A stretch of 64,000 nucleotides of DNA from an uncultured Ellagibacter sp. (GCF_934643285.1 NZ_CAKUBT010000001.1:1-64000); one strand, 5' to 3'; counted from the stretch's first letter, positions 8,111-17,622 are shown. Made by a program: numbers and translations. Notes: generated from the letters alone by a model not told the origin.

Positions 8111-9097
8111 ATGAGCCTTGAGGCTGCCGATAACACCACCGATCGCACGGGGAAGCCCTCCGTCGCCGTCATCATTCCCTGCTACAACGAAGCGCTCACC
8201 ATCGCGAAGGTGGTCGACGACTTCAAGCGCGTCTTGCCCGACGCCTCGATCTACGTCTACGACAACAACTCCACCGACGGCACGGGCGACATCGCGCGCG
8301 AGCACGGTGCGCAGGTCCGCGTCGAGCGCCGCCAGGGGAAGGGTAACGTTGTGCGCCAGATGATGCGCGACATCGACGCCGACTATTACATCATGGTCGA
8401 CGGCGACGACACCTATCCCGCCGAGGCCGCGCCCAAGCTTCTGGCGCCGCTTATGAACGACGAGGCCGACATGGTGGTGGGAGATCGCCTGTCGAACGGC
8501 ACTTACGGCGAGGAAAACGACCGCGCTTTCCACGGCTTCGGTAACAATCTCGTCCGCTTCCTCATCAAGGCCATCTACGGGTTCGAGTTCTCCGACGTCA
8601 TGACGGGGTATCGCGCCTACAACGAGGTGTTCGCGAAGTCGATGCCGGTGCTCTCGCCGGGATTCGAGATCGAGACGGAGCTGTCGATCCATGCGGTCGA
8701 CAAGCGCTGGCGCATCGCTGAGGTTCCCATCGATTACCGCGACCGCCCCGAAGGCTCGGAAAGCAAGCTCAACACCTTCTCCGACGGCATGAAGGTGCTC
8801 ATGATGATTCTCTCGCTGTTCAAGGATTACCGCCCGTTGGCGTTGTTCTCGCTTCTGGGGCTTCTGCTGTGCGTGGTCGGCCTTTTGTTCGGCGTGCCCG
8901 TGATCTGGGAGTTTGCCCATACGGGACTCGTCCCGAAGATGCCGAGCGCGCTTTTGGCCGTGGCGTTCATATTCTTGGGAATGCTGTCGTTCTCGTGCGG
9001 CCTGATCTTAGACACGGTGGTGAAGGGGACGCGCAAGCAATACGAGCTCGAGGTCACGCGCATCTACGAGGAATGCGGCAAGACTACGCACGCATAG
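8111..9097 (+). CDS. GT2 glycosyltransferase, polyprenyl-phosphate type
   Basis: The 328-residue product has a GT-A fold start (VAVIIPCYNEALTI), the Asp-rich metal/nucleotide site in IMVDGDDTYPAE, and a C-terminal pair of hydrophobic segments (ALFSLLGLLLCVVGLLFG and ALLAVAFIFLGMLSFSCG). This resembles dolichol/undecaprenyl-phosphate glycosyltransferases such as GtrB and DPM1-like enzymes, which load a sugar onto a lipid carrier. I chose the ATG at 8111 because GAGGAG at 8098-8103 is 7 bases upstream; an in-frame start at 8084 lacks one. The divergent gtrA-like gene is a logical partner, since GtrA and GtrB act sequentially in known systems. Confidence 0.9.
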   Translation: MSLEAADNTTDRTGKPSVAVIIPCYNEALTIAKVVDDFKRVLPDASIYVYDNNSTDGTGDIAREHGAQVRVERRQGKGNVVRQMMRDIDADYYIMVDGDDTYPAEAAPKLLAPLMNDEADMVVGDRLSNGTYGEENDRAFHGFGNNLVRFLIKAIYGFEFSDVMTGYRAYNEVFAKSMPVLSPGFEIETELSIHAVDKRWRIAEVPIDYRDRPEGSESKLNTFSDGMKVLMMILSLFKDYRPLALFSLLGLLLCVVGLLFGVPVIWEFAHTGLVPKMPSALLAVAFIFLGMLSFSCGLILDTVVKGTRKQYELEVTRIYEECGKTTHA

Positions 9098-9391
9098 CTG
9101 CGGGAATAAGCCGGTGGCAGCGTCCCGCTGCGCCCGCAGTCTCAGGTGGCGGTGTCGGGCGTGCCCAGGCGGTCCCGCGCCGTGTGCTCGCTCAGCGTGC
9201 GGCGGCTTCAACCCTCTTTGTGTATCGGGACGCGGCGGCATATGTGATTGCAGGCGAGTTGCGGCTTTCCTAACAGGTGTTTTGCGCTGCCTGAGTAATC
9301 TCTCCCCTTTTCTCTCCCCAAAAAGTATCTCTTGGATTACCATTAGCCAGGTATAACTTTCGAGATTCATACAAGTGAAAACGGGGAAGAC

Positions 9392-12300
9392 GTGTTCGAT
9401 AAACGCTTGCTTTCGATGGTGCCGGGCGCCGTCAAGTTCATCGTCGCCGACGTGGCGTTCCAGTGGATGGCCCTTGCGTGCAACATCGCGCTGTTCATGG
9501 TGATCGGCCTGTTCTTGCAGGCAACGCTTGAGGGCGCGGCGGACGCGGGCATGGCGATCGGCGTGCTTGCGGCATCGGCGGCGGCGATCGTGGTGCGCAT
9601 GGTGTGCCAGACGGCGGCGCAGCGCATGGGCCGCAAGGCCGCTTCCTGCGCGAAATGCTCCATTCGCCAGCAGGTCTACGACAAGCTCGCAGCGCTCGGG
9701 CCCGCCTACAGCGAGACCGTGGCGACTGCCGTCGCCGTGCAGGTGAGCGTCGAGGGGACCGAGCAGCTCGAGAGCTACTTTGGCCAATACCTGCCGCAGC
9801 TCTTCTACGCCCTGCTCGCGCCCTTGACGCTGTTCGTGGCGCTTTCGCCCCTGTCGCTTCCCGCCGCCGTGGCGCTGCTCGTGTGCGTGCCGCTCATTCC
9901 CGCATCCATCGTCTGCGTGCAGAAGATCGCGCGCCGTACCATGCGCAACTACTGGGGCAGCTACACCGATTTGGGCAGCATGTTTCTCGAAGCGATCCAG
10001 GGGCTTACGACCCTCAAGATCTATTCCGCCGACGCGCACAAGCACGAGGAGATGAACGGGGCGGCCGAGAGCTTCCGCAAGGCGACGATGCGCCTGCTCA
10101 CGATGCAGTTGAACTCGATCACCGTCATGGACCTCTTCGCGTTCGGCGGCGCGGCGGTGGGAATGATCTCCGTGCTGTGGCAGTTCTCGTGCGGTGCGGC
10201 GACGTTCGCTGCGGCCTTCTCCATCGTGTTTCTGTCGAGCGAGTTCTTCATCCCCATGCGCACGCTGGGCTCGTTCTTCCACACGGCCATGGGCGGCATG
10301 GCTGCGGCGGAGAAGATGTATGCGATCCTCGATGCGCCCCTGCCCGTTGACGGTGCACGCGAGGTCGACCCGCGCGATGCGGGCGTGGAATGCCGCGGTG
10401 TCGGGTACTCCTACGACGGGAAGCGCCAGGTGCTTGAGGGGGTCGATTTCTCGGCGCCGCGTGGCAGCTTCATCGGCGTGACGGGCGAGAGCGGCTCGGG
10501 CAAGTCGACGCTCGCGGGCATTTTGTCGGGCGTGAACGCGCGCTATGCGGGCAACGTCAGCATCGGCGGGATCGATTTGCGCGACATCTCAGCCGAGTCG
10601 CTGCGCAAGACCGTCACCACGGTGCCGTTCTCAAGCTACGTGTTCAAGGGAACGCTGCGAGCGAACCTGCTGCTCGCCAAGCCCGATGCGAGCGACGACG
10701 AGCTGTGGGGCGCCCTCGCGAAGTGCCGGTTGGCGGGCTTCGTGCGCGAATCGGGCGGTCTCGATATGGAGATCGCGGCAGAGGGCGCGAACCTCTCGGG
10801 TGGTCAGCGCCAGCGCCTGGCGTTCGCCCGGGCCCTCCTGCACGACTCGCCCATCTACATCTTCGACGAGGCCACGAGCAACATCGACGCCGAAAGCGAG
10901 GCCGCTATCATCTCAGCCGCGCGCGAGCTTGCGGGCAGCCACACGGTCATCATGATCTCGCATCGTTTGTCGGCCATCGAGCATGCCGATGAGATTTATG
11001 TCCTTGAGCAGGGAAAACTTGTGGAGCATGGAACGCATTCCCAACTGCTTGCGCGCGGATGCGCCTACGCGCGGTTGTGGAAGAGCCAGTCGCAGTTGGA
11101 GGCGTTCGCGCAGGGCGACGGGGAAGCGGCCTCGGGCGAGACGGCGATCCCGGGCGCGAGCGTCCCGGAGTCGCCTTGCGAAGCCGACGAGCCGGTGCGG
11201 CCTGCGGGTGACGCCCGCCGCGGGACCCCGGGCGCCGCAGTGCCGCGCCGCCGTTCCAATTTCTCCATCATGGCGCGGCTTGTGGGGCTTACGCGCCCGC
11301 TTCTTCCCGTGATGGCGCTCGCCATCGTGCTGGGTGTGCTCGGCTTCCTCGCGGCGATCTTCCTCACCGTGTTCGCAGCGTACGGCCTGCTCAATGCAGC
11401 GGGCTCGTGGGGCGTTGTCCCTCTAGGCGTGGCGTGCGCGCTCGTGGTCGTGTGCGGTGTGGTCCGCGGGCCGCTTCGCTATGGCGAGCAGCTGTGCAAC
11501 CACTACCTGGCGTTCAAGATCCTCGCGCTCGTGCGCGACAAGGTGTTCGGCAAGATGCGCACGCTTGCGCCCGCAAAGCTCGAAGGCCGCGACAAGGGCG
11601 ACCTTGTGTCCCTGCTCACAGGCGACATCGAGCTTCTCGAGGTGTTCTACGCGCACACGCTCTCGCCCGCCGCGATCGCCCTTATCGTGTCGGTCGTCAT
11701 GGTGGCGTTCACGGCAACGCTCTCGCCGCTTTTGGCCGCCTTCGCCGCCTTTTCCTACGCGGTCGTGGGCATTGCGGTCCCGTGGATTTCGTCGAAGGCG
11801 AGCGGCACGGGCGGGCGCGAGGTGCGCGACGCCATCGGCTCCATGAACGCGTTCGTGCTCGACAGCCTGCGCGGCCTGCGCGAAACGCTGCAGTTCGGGC
11901 GCGCCGGCGATCGCGCGTGCGAGCTGGCCTGCCGCATGAGCGACCTCGCCAAGGTGGAAGGTCGCTTGAAGGATCGCACGGCGGTGGCCATGGCGGCGAC
12001 GGGTGCGGTGGTGCTCGCGCTCGATATGGGCATGCTGCTCGCGGCGATGCATCTGGCGAACAGCGGGACGATCGCCTTCGGCCCGGCGGCGATCGCGTGC
12101 GCGGCGCTCATGTCATCGTTCGGCCCGGTCATCGCCGTGGCGAACCTGGGTTCGACGCTGCAGCAGACGCTCGCATCGGGCGCCCGCGTGCTCGACGTGC
12201 TCGACGAGAGTCCGCAGACCGTAGAGATTGAAGACGGCGTCTCGCTCGACGGGTTCAGCGGCGCTATGGCGAGCCATGTCGACTTCTCGTACGGCGATGC

Positions 12301-12904
12301 GTGCGTGCTCTCCGATGTCGAGCTGAGCATTCAGCCAGGTCAGGTGGTTCGCATCGCGGGACGCTCGGGATCGGGGAAGTCGACCCTGCTCAAGCTGTTC
12401 ATGCGCTTCTGGGACGTGAGCAGCGGCGCTATCGAGGTGTCGGGGCGCGACGTTCGCCGCGTGGCCACCGCGAGCCTGCGCCAGGTGGAAGGCTTCATGA
12501 CGCAGGAGACGCACCTGTTCGCGGGCACCGTGCGCGACAATCTTGCCTTCGCGAAGCCGGGCGCGAGCGATGAGGAAATCATGGCCTCGTGCGAAAAGGC
12601 CTCCATCGCCGGCTTCGTCCGCAGGCTTCCTTCAGGCCTCGATACTCAGGTGGGGGAACTCGGCGATGCGCTTTCGGGCGGCGAGCGCCAGCGACTGGGA
12701 CTTGCGCGCGTGTTTTTGCACGACGCGCCCTTCGTGCTGCTTGATGAGCCCACGAGCAACTTGGATGCCCTGAACGAGGCCGCCGTGCTGCGGGCGCTCG
12801 CCGACAATCGGGCGGGGAAGACGGTGCTGCTCGTAAGCCATCGTCCGAGCGCCGCCGCCATCGCCGATGCGACCTACTCGGTCGAGCACGGCCGGGTGTC
12901 GTAG
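9392..12904 (+). CDS. Fused two-half ABC exporter, CydDC-like
   Basis: A single 1170-residue chain contains two complete ABC exporter halves. Half one is a membrane domain (about 1-320), Walker A ESGSGKST near 366, signature LSGGQRQRLAFARALL and Walker B IYIFDEATSNID. A 70-residue Ala/Pro/Glu linker follows. Half two has a membrane domain (about 620-900), Walker A RSGSGKST near 990, signature LSGGERQRLGLARVFL and Walker B FVLLDEPTSNLD. The layout and the first-half sequence fit the thiol (cysteine/glutathione) exporter CydD-CydC, normally two genes. Other exporters are possible because no cytochrome bd genes are nearby. The start is GTG at 9392 after ACGGGGAAG. A bidirectional terminator lies 140 bases after the stop. 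Confidence 0.75.
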   Translation: MFDKRLLSMVPGAVKFIVADVAFQWMALACNIALFMVIGLFLQATLEGAADAGMAIGVLAASAAAIVVRMVCQTAAQRMGRKAASCAKCSIRQQVYDKLAALGPAYSETVATAVAVQVSVEGTEQLESYFGQYLPQLFYALLAPLTLFVALSPLSLPAAVALLVCVPLIPASIVCVQKIARRTMRNYWGSYTDLGSMFLEAIQGLTTLKIYSADAHKHEEMNGAAESFRKATMRLLTMQLNSITVMDLFAFGGAAVGMISVLWQFSCGAATFAAAFSIVFLSSEFFIPMRTLGSFFHTAMGGMAAAEKMYAILDAPLPVDGAREVDPRDAGVECRGVGYSYDGKRQVLEGVDFSAPRGSFIGVTGESGSGKSTLAGILSGVNARYAGNVSIGGIDLRDISAESLRKTVTTVPFSSYVFKGTLRANLLLAKPDASDDELWGALAKCRLAGFVRESGGLDMEIAAEGANLSGGQRQRLAFARALLHDSPIYIFDEATSNIDAESEAAIISAARELAGSHTVIMISHRLSAIEHADEIYVLEQGKLVEHGTHSQLLARGCAYARLWKSQSQLEAFAQGDGEAASGETAIPGASVPESPCEADEPVRPAGDARRGTPGAAVPRRRSNFSIMARLVGLTRPLLPVMALAIVLGVLGFLAAIFLTVFAAYGLLNAAGSWGVVPLGVACALVVVCGVVRGPLRYGEQLCNHYLAFKILALVRDKVFGKMRTLAPAKLEGRDKGDLVSLLTGDIELLEVFYAHTLSPAAIALIVSVVMVAFTATLSPLLAAFAAFSYAVVGIAVPWISSKASGTGGREVRDAIGSMNAFVLDSLRGLRETLQFGRAGDRACELACRMSDLAKVEGRLKDRTAVAMAATGAVVLALDMGMLLAAMHLANSGTIAFGPAAIACAALMSSFGPVIAVANLGSTLQQTLASGARVLDVLDESPQTVEIEDGVSLDGFSGAMASHVDFSYGDACVLSDVELSIQPGQVVRIAGRSGSGKSTLLKLFMRFWDVSSGAIEVSGRDVRRVATASLRQVEGFMTQETHLFAGTVRDNLAFAKPGASDEEIMASCEKASIAGFVRRLPSGLDTQVGELGDALSGGERQRLGLARVFLHDAPFVLLDEPTSNLDALNEAAVLRALADNRAGKTVLLVSHRPSAAAIADATYSVEHGRVS

Positions 12905-13045
12905 TGCGAGGGAGAGCTGCGCCGCGGGGTAGATGGCGACGTGCGGGAAGCGCTGCCTCACGGGGCTCGTGGGAAGGCGCTGCGCCCCGTGGGGCTTGCA
13001 AGACTCGCGAGCGGGTGCTGCGGGCGCGGCTATCCCTGCAATAAG

Positions 13046-13076
13046 AAACGCCAGGTCTTGCGGCCTGGCGTTTTCA
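13046..13076. terminator. Bidirectional intrinsic terminator
   Basis: AAACGCCAGG at 13046-13055 pairs with CCTGGCGTTT at 13064-13073. TTTTCATTTT follows on the plus strand, ending the exporter transcript. On the minus strand the stem is followed by CTTATTGC, so it may also stop the tRNA-Arg transcript. Confidence 0.75.
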
Positions 13077-13084
13077 TTTTACCC

Positions 13085-13160
13085 TGGTGCCCCTGGCAGG
13101 ATTCGAACCTGTGGCTTTCTGCTCCGGAGGCAGACGCTCTATCCCCTGAGCTACAGGGGC
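13085..13160 (-). tRNA. tRNA-Arg (CCG)
   Basis: The minus strand folds into a full cloverleaf: acceptor GCCCCTG/CAGGGGC, D arm GCTCAGGGGATAGAGC, anticodon loop CTCCGGA (anticodon CCG) and T loop TTCGAAT. The discriminator is A and CCA is encoded. The body without CCA is 13088-13160. Confidence 0.97.
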
Positions 13161-13237
13161 ACAACCCAGGAATTATACGCTATCATGGGTGAATCGCAAA
13201 CATCGATATCGAAAATGAAAGAGAACGGGCAAAGGGC

Positions 13238-14590
13238 ATGGGAGAAATCGTAACGATCGAGCGCATGGGGTTCGGCCCCGAGGCGGTCGCGCATCTTGAG
13301 AGCGGCAAGGCCGTGTTCGTCGAAGGCGGTGCGCCGGGCGACGTGCTCGCCATTGAGCTGACGGAGGAGAAGCACTCCTTTGCGCGTGCGCGCATCACCG
13401 AGGTGAAAGAGCCTGCGGCGTGCCGCGTGGCCCCCACCTGGGCGGAGCCGTCGTCGCAAGGGGTCGCTCCTTGGCAGCACCTCAGCTATGAGGCCCAGCT
13501 TGCCGCGAAGACCGACAACGTCGTTGCGGCGCTTTCGCGCACGGCCGGCTTCGGAGACGAACGCGCGGCTGCCCTCGTGCGCCCTTGCCTGGGAAGCAAG
13601 CGACAGTGGGGGTATCGCAACAAGATCGAGCTCGGCGCGGCGTTCGATGCGGCGGGCATGTTCCAGCTGGGCTTTCACGATGAAGGCTGCCAAGACGTCG
13701 TCGCGAGCGCCACGTGCCCGGTTGCCTACAAGCAGATCGAGCGTGCCCCCAAGGCGCTGCGCGGGGCGCTCCGCTTCGCGCAAGGTGCGGACGACCTGGG
13801 AATTTTCCGCGTCGGCGTGCGGCATAGCGTGCGCACCCACAGCACCGAGGTCGCGCTTTGGACGACGCCCGCCGCCTTCCCGCGCGGCCATGTGGCCAAC
13901 ATCCTCAAGGGGTCGTTCAAGGCCACGAGCATTGTGCGCGTGCTCGCCGACCCCGGTCGCGCGCGCAAGATCAAGGGAGTGGAGGTGCTCGACGGCAAGG
14001 GCTTTTGGGAGGAGAAGCTGCTCGGCTTCACCTTCCGCGTGGCAGCGCCGTCGTTTTTCCAGGTGAACACCGCGCAGGCGGAAAAGCTCATCGGCGAGGT
14101 CATTCGCGGGCTCGGTGGGGAAGTAGGCGATGAGGGGCCTGTCGGCCTTGACGAGATGCTCATTGCCGATCTGTACTCGGGCGGCGGCACGTTCTCCATC
14201 CCGCTCGCCGCGGCGGGCGCCGACGTGATCGCCGTCGAATCGGCGGGAAGCTCCGTGCGAGATCTGCGACGCAACGCCGACGCCAACGGGGTCGACATCG
14301 AGATTATCGGCGGCGATGCGGCCCGCGAGCTTCCCGAGCTGGGCGAGCTCGACGCGCTCGTCGTCGACCCGCCGCGCGCGGGCCTGGCGGACGGCGTGGT
14401 GGAAAGCATCGCTGCGGCGCGCCCCGAGCGCGTGGCGTACGTGAGCTGCAATCCCGCGACTTGGGCGCGTGACGTGGCGCGCTTCGAGGACAACGGCTAT
14501 GGGCTGCTTTACGCGCAGCCGGTCGATTTGTTCCCCCAGACCTACCACGTCGAGGTCGTGAGCATTTTTGTGCAGAAAAATGCAAAATAG
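13238..14590 (+). CDS. TrmA/RlmD-family RNA (uracil-5)-methyltransferase
   Basis: A 450-residue SAM-dependent enzyme with an N-terminal TRAM-like beta domain (residues 1-60), a central linker and a C-terminal Rossmann methyltransferase domain: LYSGGGTFSIPLA, VDPPRAGL, and the catalytic Cys404 in YVSCNPATWARD. Homologues form 5-methyluridine in 23S rRNA or tRNA. The 4Fe-4S cluster motif of the family (C-x5-CGGC before the WQH-x-SYEAQL block) is degraded: only C62 remains and GGC is replaced by GVAPWQH. This variant probably has no cluster. It follows tRNA-Arg (opposite strand) and precedes tRNA-Glu. Confidence 0.88.
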   Translation: MGEIVTIERMGFGPEAVAHLESGKAVFVEGGAPGDVLAIELTEEKHSFARARITEVKEPAACRVAPTWAEPSSQGVAPWQHLSYEAQLAAKTDNVVAALSRTAGFGDERAAALVRPCLGSKRQWGYRNKIELGAAFDAAGMFQLGFHDEGCQDVVASATCPVAYKQIERAPKALRGALRFAQGADDLGIFRVGVRHSVRTHSTEVALWTTPAAFPRGHVANILKGSFKATSIVRVLADPGRARKIKGVEVLDGKGFWEEKLLGFTFRVAAPSFFQVNTAQAEKLIGEVIRGLGGEVGDEGPVGLDEMLIADLYSGGGTFSIPLAAAGADVIAVESAGSSVRDLRRNADANGVDIEIIGGDAARELPELGELDALVVDPPRAGLADGVVESIAAARPERVAYVSCNPATWARDVARFEDNGYGLLYAQPVDLFPQTYHVEVVSIFVQKNAK

Positions 14591-14593
14591 TTC

Positions 14594-14622
14594 TTGCCAA
14601 GGGCCGCGACCTTTGCGATAAT
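14594..14622 (+). promoter_or_regulatory. Promoter of tRNA-Glu
   Basis: TTGCCA at 14594-14599 and GATAAT at 14617-14622 are separated by exactly 17 bases. The minus 10 box lies 31 bases before the tRNA. Confidence 0.7.
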
Positions 14623-14653
14623 ATCCTGGCTGCTTTCGCAAGGAAGCGACTTC

Positions 14654-14728
14654 GTCCCCATAGTCTAGAGGTTAGGACGCGGCCCTTTCAAGGCTGAGAC
14701 ACGAGTTCGATTCTCGTTGGGGGCACCA
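14654..14728 (+). tRNA. tRNA-Glu (TTC)
   Basis: Acceptor GTCCCCA/TGGGGGC with one G-T pair, anticodon loop CTTTCAA (anticodon TTC), T arm CGAGTTCGATTCTCG, discriminator A. CCA is encoded at 14726-14728. Confidence 0.97.
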
Positions 14729-14738
14729 TTCGAAATGA

Positions 14739-14770
14739 ACGGGCTGGTTGTTATCTTCCAGCCCGTTTTT
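14739..14770 (+). terminator. Intrinsic terminator after tRNA-Glu
   Basis: ACGGGCTGG at 14739-14747 pairs with CCAGCCCGT at 14758-14766 and is followed by TTTT. Confidence 0.85.
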
Positions 14771-14973
14771 CGTATGCGCGCTAAAACGGCGGTAGTTGTT
14801 CCTTTGCCCCTTACCCGCGTGTCTTCTGGTTTTGCCTTCGTTTGCGAACATTGCGGTTTTTGCATCATGTTCGCCGCATACTGGTAAAATACAGGTTCGT
14901 ATGCAATCATCTGCCCGCCCGTGCAGCCTGGTCGGCCGCCCTGCGGGTCAAGGAAACGCAAAGGAGCCGCCTT

Positions 14974-15501
14974 ATGGCGTTGTACACCCCCGAATACAAG
15001 CCGAACGGCAACGAAATCGCCGTCCTCACCACTTCCAAGGGAACCATCCGCGTGCAGCTCGCCGGCAACGACGCCCCCATCCACGTGGGCAACTTCGTCG
15101 AGCTTTCCCAGAAGGGCTACTACGATGGCCTGAAGTTCCATCGCTACGTCCCCGGCTTCGTCATCCAGGGCGGCTGCCCGAACACGCGCGACCTCACGCC
15201 TGAGCAGGTCATCAACGAGGGTTCTCGTCGCGGCTGCGGCACGGGCAACCCGGGCTACTCCATCCATGAGGAGTACACCACCAACCCGAACAATGTGCAC
15301 AAGGACGGCACGCTCGCCATGGCACGTTCGTCAAACCCCAACTCCGCGGGTTCCCAGTTCTACTTCTGCCTGGGCGCGCAGCCTTTCCTTGACGACGGCT
15401 ACACCGTGTTTGGCCAGACCATCGAGGGCAAAGACGTCATCGGTCAGCTCCGCGTGGGCGATGTGATCGAGAAGATCGAGATCGAGAACGCCAACGAATA
15501 A
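14974..15501 (+). CDS. Cyclophilin-type peptidyl-prolyl isomerase
   Basis: The 175-residue protein has the cyclophilin active-site set: KFHRYVPGFVIQGG, SAGSQFYFCLG and a YTVFGQTIEG block. It catalyses cis-trans isomerisation of Xaa-Pro bonds during folding. No signal peptide is present, so the cytoplasm is the expected location. The ATG at 14974 follows AAGGAG with 8 bases spacing. The frame is open further upstream but into the tRNA-Glu spacer, where no ribosome site occurs. The TPR protein gene follows after 39 bases and the two could be co-transcribed. A longer loop (about residues 75-100, SRRGCGTGNPGYS) is typical of bacterial members with a divergent surface. Confidence 0.95.
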   Translation: MALYTPEYKPNGNEIAVLTTSKGTIRVQLAGNDAPIHVGNFVELSQKGYYDGLKFHRYVPGFVIQGGCPNTRDLTPEQVINEGSRRGCGTGNPGYSIHEEYTTNPNNVHKDGTLAMARSSNPNSAGSQFYFCLGAQPFLDDGYTVFGQTIEGKDVIGQLRVGDVIEKIEIENANE

Positions 15502-15540
15502 ACCGATATCCCGGCGTTTTGCCCGGATCGAAGGAACCAG

Positions 15541-16905
15541 ATGAACAACGAGCTTTTCAACAAAGCGCAATCTCTCTACGACGCCAAGGACTTCCAGGGC
15601 GCGCTCATGGCGTTCACGCAGTGTCTGCAGGATGAGGCTATGCCGCCGGCGCCCGGCGAGACGGGGCGTTTGTACCACCAGATCGGCAACTGCCTGATCA
15701 AGCTGAGGGATGCCAACGAGGCCATCCAGGCGTACACGCAGGCCGTGGCCGATCCCGCCTACGACATGAAGGGCGCGGTCGACTGCAATCTCGGCATGGC
15801 GTACGCGTCGCTCCACGACTACGACAACGCGGTGCACTATTTCGAGGCCGCGGTGGCCGACGAGGGATACGACGCGCGCTATAAGGCCTACATCGGCATG
15901 GGCAACGCGTACATGAAGGTGGGCAAGACCGCGGAGGCGGGCGTCGCGTTTCGCGAGGCCGCGCTCGACGAGGGCAATCCCGATCCTACGAAGGCGCTGC
16001 TCAACCTGGGTGTTTGCTTCATGGCCCTCAACCGTCCGGCAGATGCGGTCGCGTCCTACGAGAGCGCGTTCCAGTTCGACATGCCCCAGGCGATGAAGAA
16101 CAAGCTCAACGCGAATCTGGGTCAGGCCTACGTCGCGTGCGGCGAGATGGCGAAGGCCGTCTCCGCATTCGAGTCGGCCATCGCCGATCAGACGTACTTT
16201 CTCTCCGACTCCGCGAGCGTCGACTATCAGCGCGCGGTGGGCGCCGTGGCTCAGGGAACGTCTTCCCAGCCTACGCAGGTGCTCGCGCCTGTTGACATGT
16301 CGGGCTTCGACGTGGTCGCCGACGGTACGGCGGTCTATCCCGAGGCTGAAAGCTATCCTGCCGAAGCAGTTCCTCAGGACCCGTACTATTACGACGACGG
16401 CCCCATGGAAGGCGCGCCGGGTTATCCGGAAGCTTACGCGGATGGCAACGACGACCGCTTCTTCACCGCGAGCGACGAAGAGCTCGAGCAGTGGTCGCGC
16501 GGCATCGCCAAGCAGGAGCGCAAGCGCAGAAACGTCGGCCTTAAGATTGTGGTGGCCATCATCATCGTGATCATCCTCGCGCTCGGCGCCGCCGTGTTCG
16601 CCTACACCCAAGGCTACGGCTTCCCGACGCAGGAAAGCGTCGCCAAGGAGCTGCTCGCGAACCCGTCCGGCTCCGATGCCCTGTTCTCGAAGGACGTTGA
16701 GGACATCGATTCGCTTACGGGCCCGATTGTGACTGACTCCTCCGCGGAGGTGCTCGGCGTCGACAAATCGATGAGCAACTCGACCGTTTACGTGAAGGCA
16801 ACCACCGACCAGGGTGGGGAAGTGCAGTACAAGATCTCGATGGTTCGCGACCTCATCGGTTGGAAGATTTCGAACGTCGAGCTTTATTTCCCCAGCCAAA
16901 ACTAA
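15541..16905 (+). CDS. TPR-repeat protein with C-terminal membrane anchor
   Basis: The 454-residue protein has about six TPR units in residues 1-215 (for example LYDAKDFQGALMAFTQCL, IQAYTQAVADP, AVHYFEAAVAD). An acidic low-complexity linker (230-320) is followed by a stop-transfer cluster (KQERKRRN) and one membrane segment at about 335-355. A 100-residue C-terminal domain would be outside the cell. TPR units inside and a globular domain outside suggest an adaptor or sensor linking cytosolic partners to the envelope. I do not recognise the outer domain. It is 60 bases upstream of ndk. Confidence 0.8.
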   Translation: MNNELFNKAQSLYDAKDFQGALMAFTQCLQDEAMPPAPGETGRLYHQIGNCLIKLRDANEAIQAYTQAVADPAYDMKGAVDCNLGMAYASLHDYDNAVHYFEAAVADEGYDARYKAYIGMGNAYMKVGKTAEAGVAFREAALDEGNPDPTKALLNLGVCFMALNRPADAVASYESAFQFDMPQAMKNKLNANLGQAYVACGEMAKAVSAFESAIADQTYFLSDSASVDYQRAVGAVAQGTSSQPTQVLAPVDMSGFDVVADGTAVYPEAESYPAEAVPQDPYYYDDGPMEGAPGYPEAYADGNDDRFFTASDEELEQWSRGIAKQERKRRNVGLKIVVAIIIVIILALGAAVFAYTQGYGFPTQESVAKELLANPSGSDALFSKDVEDIDSLTGPIVTDSSAEVLGVDKSMSNSTVYVKATTDQGGEVQYKISMVRDLIGWKISNVELYFPSQN

Positions 16906-16965
16906 CTATTTCGCGCGCTTTGGGCGCGTGGGAATAAAACGAACCGAACAAGAAAGGTTACAAGC

Positions 16966-17373
16966 ATGGCAATCGAGAAGACCTACAACATGATCAAGCC
17001 CGACGGTGTGCGCAACGGTCACATCGGCGAGATCATCTCCCGCATCGAGCGCGTCGGCCTGACCATCGAGCGCATGGAGCTCGGCATGGTGACGCTTGAA
17101 GAGGCGGAGGCGAACTACGGCGAGCACAAGGGCAAGCCGTTCTACGAGGGTCTTGTCTCCTACATCACGTCCGGCCCGGTTGTGAAGATGGTCGTCTCCG
17201 GCGAGAACGCCGTGGCCACCATGCGCAAGCTCATGGGCGCCACCAACTGCGCCGATGCCGCCCCCGGCACCATCCGCGGCGACTTCGGCCTGACCGTCGA
17301 CGAGAACGTGATCCACGGCTCCGACTCCGTCGAGTCCGCCGAGCGCGAGATCAAGGTGTTCTTCGGCGCATAA
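16966..17373 (+). CDS. ndk: Nucleoside diphosphate kinase
   Basis: The 135-residue protein matches the family in length and motifs: YNMIKPDGVRNG at the N-terminus, GPVVKMVVSGENAV, and the catalytic His in NVIHGSDS. It transfers the gamma phosphate between NTPs and NDPs, balancing nucleotide pools. AGAAAGGTT precedes the ATG. A good terminator follows at 17425. Confidence 0.98.
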   Translation: MAIEKTYNMIKPDGVRNGHIGEIISRIERVGLTIERMELGMVTLEEAEANYGEHKGKPFYEGLVSYITSGPVVKMVVSGENAVATMRKLMGATNCADAAPGTIRGDFGLTVDENVIHGSDSVESAEREIKVFFGA

Positions 17374-17424
17374 GCTGCGATTGAGCGAGCGTCATAGGGA
17401 GCACGTTTAGCCCCAAGCGCATCC

Positions 17425-17467
17425 GAAAGCCGGCAAGCCCTCATGGCTTGTCGGCTTTCTTGCGTTT
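17425..17467 (+). terminator. Intrinsic terminator after ndk
   Basis: GAAAGCCGGCAAGCC at 17425-17439 pairs with GGCTTGTCGGCTTTC at 17445-17459 (one G-T pair) over a 5-base loop. TTGCGTTTT follows. Confidence 0.85.
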
Positions 17468-17622
17468 TCGAGGGGTGTGACAGTGGTGCGCAGGCACGAA
17501 ATCCCATCCATCCCGCGTCGGGGAAACGTGCCACTGGTCGATATGTTACTCTTTGGGTGCGCTTGTCGGAGTAGCATGATACGCGCACGAAGTAATCCCA
17601 GACGAGATAAGGATGCGTGCGT

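Noticed and set aside
9392..12904. The ABC exporter as the dedicated transporter of the RiPP candidate
   Set aside because: It is 6 kb away, separated by opposite-strand operons, and looks CydDC-like with no peptidase domain.
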